DNA from: RYN-230 sp963717125
GTDB lineage: Bacteria; Actinomycetota; Actinomycetes; Streptosporangiales; Streptosporangiaceae
Assembly (NCBI GenBank): GCA_963717125.1
Contig: CAVQVG010000015.1
Span: forward strand, 248,001 to 312,000
Direction of reading: 5' to 3'
DNA: 64,000 nucleotides
Shown: one piece after another, positions 62,164 to 64,000 of the stretch
Position numbering within the stretch: the first letter of the stretch is position 1
Layout: the number at the start of each line of letters is the position of its first letter
Made by a program: the position numbers and the translations under genes
The notes under the pieces: generated by a model
What the model was told of the DNA's origin: nothing
What the model saw: the letters and a program-made list of their open reading frames with translations, nothing else
Database searches by the model: none

Positions 62164-62877
62164 CTAGACCCTGGGCCTGGATGGGATACCCGCTTGCCAG
62201 CCGGGCGCCTGCTGGCCGGCGCGGCGCAGCAGATGCTGCCACAGGCGCGGCAGCAGTTCATCCCCGGCCGCCCGCCACGACGCGATCTCCTCGTCGGACA
62301 GCGGCGTGACCGGGCCAGCCGCCCGGGCGGCGAGGAAGACATCACAGGCCGCGGACAGCAGCCACATGCGGGCCACCGCCAGGCCCGGTGTCGCGCCGAG
62401 GGTGAGCGCGCCGTTCCCGCGCAGCAGCAGCGCTTCACCGGCCGCGAGGCTGCGGGCGGCGCGGGTGGCCAGTTCGGCGCTGCGGAGCAGCCGGGCACTG
62501 TCGTGCACCGGGACCGACGGGCCGAGCCAGGCGGCCTGGCCGTACAGCGGAGTCAGCGAGGTGGCCGTGGCCGCGACGGCGAAGGCACTGGCGGGCTGGG
62601 CGCGGGCGATCGCGGCCGCGTCGCCGCGGGCGCGGTAGATGGCGAGGTGAGCCCAGGCCTCAGCGGGAGCGCCCGCGGGCAGCGCCGAGGCCGCCAGGGG
62701 CACCTCCACCAGCCCGGATTCCGTGACCGTGGCCAGGTTGACGGCGGGCGTGATCAGCATGTCCAGGCCGGCCCGGGCGGATACATGACCGTATGAGGCG
62801 ACCAGCCCAAGAGCGGACAGCACATAGGCCGCCTCAGTCAGGTCGCGCCGCATGCTCTTCCCAGGCCGCCGGTTCAT
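62164..62877 (-). CDS. Class II aldolase/adducin-like protein lacking the usual zinc ligands
   Basis: 237 residues. Family pattern: SYGHVSARAGLDMLITP, EAWAHLAIYRARGDAAAIAR, GEALLLRGNGALTLG, WRAAGDELLPRLWQHLLRRA. Where active enzymes have HxH (as in VVHTHSP) this protein has ARAQPAS, and the later His of LxGHG is Asn (RGNGA). It may be a non-metal lyase-like enzyme or a binding protein. It is divergent from the extradiol dioxygenase gene, with an operator between. Confidence 0.8.
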   Translation of the reverse strand: MNRRPGKSMRRDLTEAAYVLSALGLVASYGHVSARAGLDMLITPAVNLATVTESGLVEVPLAASALPAGAPAEAWAHLAIYRARGDAAAIARAQPASAFAVAATATSLTPLYGQAAWLGPSVPVHDSARLLRSAELATRAARSLAAGEALLLRGNGALTLGATPGLAVARMWLLSAACDVFLAARAAGPVTPLSDEEIASWRAAGDELLPRLWQHLLRRAGQQAPGWQAGIPSRPRV

Positions 62878-62881
62878 GCCT

Positions 62882-62897
62882 AAACTGTATGCAGTTT
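62882..62897. promoter_or_regulatory. Operator AAACTG-N4-CAGTTT in the aldolase/dioxygenase divergon
   Basis: AAACTGTATGCAGTTT, perfect 6-4-6 palindrome in the arms. It lies 5 bp from the aldolase start and 34 bp from the dioxygenase start. A near-identical site occurs at 63860-63875. Confidence 0.75.
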
Positions 62898-62930
62898 CGC
62901 TAGGAAGGGCCAGAAGGGGGTAGAAGTGCC

Positions 62931-63831
62931 GTGATCTCAGGGCTGCATCATTACGCGCTGGAGGTGCCGGACCTCGCGGTGGCCGAAGGGTTCCTGCAGG
63001 ACTTCGGCCTCGAGACCGGGGAGAAGGACGGGTCGCTGGTCGCCCAGTGCCCCGGCCGCAACCAGGAGCAGGTCCGTCTCGTGCAGGCGCCGGCCAAGCG
63101 ACTGCACCACGTGGCGTTCACGCTGCGCCCGGGCACGCTGGGCCCGGTCCGCGACGCGCTGGAGCGGGCGGGCACTCCGGTCATCGAGCCGCCGCCGGGC
63201 GCGACCGGGGACGGCCTGTGGATCCGCGATCCCGACGGCACGGCGGTGCAACTCCTCGACGAGGCGCCAGCGCCGCCCCGGCCCGCTGCTGAGGCGCGGT
63301 TCAACGTCGGCGGCAGCCAGCAGCGGATCGGCGTCGCCCAGTGGCGGCAGGCCACCGAGGATGTGCTGCCGCGCCTGGCTCGGCCACACGCTGCTGTTCA
63401 CCGCGCAACCCCAGCAGATGACTGACTTCTACACCCAGCTGCTCGGCCTGCGGATCAGCGACCGGATCCGTGGCCTGGTGACCTTCCTCAACGCCGGGCC
63501 CGGAGACCATCACATCTTCGGCTTCATCGCCAGCACCCACCGCGGTTTCCATCACGCCAGCTTCGAGGTGCCCTCCATCGACGCCATCGCGCTCGGCGCG
63601 GACCGGATGCGCGCCAAGGGCCGGGACGCCGGCTGGGGCCTGGGGCGGCACACCATCGGCTCGAACTTCTTCCACTACAACCCCGACCCGTGGGGCTCGT
63701 GGATCGAATGGTTCTCGGACATCGACCAGATCGACGACTGCTGGGTCGCCTCGGACTGGGAGGTCCCCCCGCACCTGTGGGGCGCGCCGCCGCCCGGCAC
63801 CTTCCTGGCCAACCACGAGCCCGCGAGCTGA
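62931..63831 (+). pseudogene. Two-domain extradiol ring-cleavage dioxygenase (VOC), one-base frameshift as given
   Basis: GTG start at 62931. Domain 1: GLHHYALEVPDLAVAEGFLQ, KRLHHVAFTLRPG, GLWIRDPDGTAVQLLDE. Given frame stops at 63425. Removing one G near 63378 restores VLPRLLGHTLLFTAQPQQMT and domain 2: TDFYTQLLGLRISDRI, RGFHHASFEVPSIDAI, PWGSWIEWFSD, to the stop at 63831. The 2-His-1-carboxylate iron ligands (H in LGHTLL, H in FHHASFE, E in WIEWFSD) are all present, so the enzyme would be active if the frame is intact. It cleaves catechol-type rings. Confidence 0.85.
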
Positions 63832-63859
63832 CCGCCCCGGCCATTGCGGACTCCCTGAC

Positions 63860-63875
63860 AAACTGCATACACTTT
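63860..63875. promoter_or_regulatory. Second copy of the AAACTG operator
   Basis: AAACTGCATACACTTT matches the reverse complement of the site at 62882-62897 in 15 of 16 positions. It lies between the dioxygenase end and the NTF2-like start, so both transcription units probably answer to the same regulator, which is not encoded inside the window next to them. Confidence 0.7.
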
Positions 63876-63918
63876 CGGCGGGCCTACCACCTGCCGGCCT
63901 CCGATTAGGGAGAGCACC

Positions 63919-64000
63919 ATGAGCCGAGATATAGCCCAGGCCTTCGCCGACATCGACGCCTTCGACCCGGACAAGTTCGTCGCCCATCTCACCCCGGATG
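63919..64000 (+). CDS. NTF2/SnoaL-like protein, truncated by window end
   Basis: ATG at 63919 with GGGAG upstream; MSRDIAQAFADIDAFDPDKF then VAHLTPD before the edge. The D..F....D pattern is the first helix of NTF2-like folds. Likely part of the aromatic degradation regulon with the dioxygenase. Confidence 0.6.
   Translation, partial: MSRDIAQAFADIDAFDPDKFVAHLTPD

Noticed and set aside
1..64000. CRISPR array or rRNA genes
   Set aside because: No regularly spaced short repeats with unique spacers and no rRNA-like sequence were seen. The only tandem repeats are the two-unit repeats at 40361 and 49825.

Overview
The window is high-GC DNA from an actinomycete. Supporting this are two DUF574-type SAM methyltransferases, a SARP/BTAD regulator, an XRE-NB-ARC-TPR regulator, a mycothiol-type DsbA-like protein, frequent GTG starts and many TetR/MarR/ECF regulators. 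I cannot place it below class level from sequence alone. It is an accessory, heavily rearranged region: short catabolic and stress operons are separated by gene fragments, recombinase and IS remnants, and segmental duplications.

Layout. 1-1.3 kb: drug-type ABC ATPase divergent from a TetR gene. 1.8-4.9 kb: frameshifted ankyrin gene, a 961-bp duplicated block (copy 1) and a broken serine recombinase. 5.5-9.5 kb: XRE-NB-ARC-TPR regulator and an APH-type kinase. 9.9-14.1 kb: two SDR genes and a DJ-1/PfpI gene on the minus strand; a 194-bp operator/promoter block from the TetR gene at 11150 is duplicated in front of the second SDR. 13.9-17.8 kb: IS fragments, a frameshifted P450 and an amidohydrolase fragment. 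17.9-24.4 kb: thiol/redox genes (DsbA-like, peroxiredoxin), an SDR, an ECF sigma with a small zinc-finger partner, a CtaG-like protein and a MerR operon with a textbook 19-bp-spacer promoter. 24.4-29.4 kb: fragments around a ClC/CBS/TrkA-C chloride transporter and a MarR gene. 29.4-36.5 kb: GNAT, MarR and ECF genes, then ion/pH stress genes (NhaA-DsbA fusion, universal stress protein, CPA1 antiporter). 36.9-42.7 kb: NTF2-like gene and TetR with paired operators, copy 2 of the 961-bp block, a kinase-like/AlbA_2 (Schlafen-type) fusion, and an intact serine recombinase. 43.6-49.8 kb: the most unusual locus, a probable secreted cysteine-rich peptide system. 49.8-52.1 kb: IS21 end, third recombinase copy and a DUF574 gene. 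52.1-58.5 kb: sugar ABC transporter, GH2 glycosidase and LacI repressor with two operators. 58.6-61.9 kb: CHAT-like remnant, transposase fragment, second DUF574 gene, TetR with paired operators. 62.2-64 kb: class II aldolase-like, two-domain extradiol dioxygenase and NTF2-like genes that share an operator motif.

The peptide locus combines a SARP regulator, an ABC exporter, a membrane-anchored TlpA-type thioredoxin, a MauE/DoxX-type redox membrane protein, a 77-residue precursor-like protein with eight cysteines downstream of a very strong ribosome binding site, a divergent PAPS sulfotransferase with an extra C-terminal domain, and an S26 signal peptidase. All genes overlap or lie close together. 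The most economical reading is export, leader cleavage, oxidative folding and perhaps sulfation of a small peptide.

About eleven otherwise complete genes are each interrupted by single-base indels, many of them in G or C runs. Some of these are probably sequence-level errors rather than real pseudogenes, so frameshifted entries here should be read as 'broken as given'.
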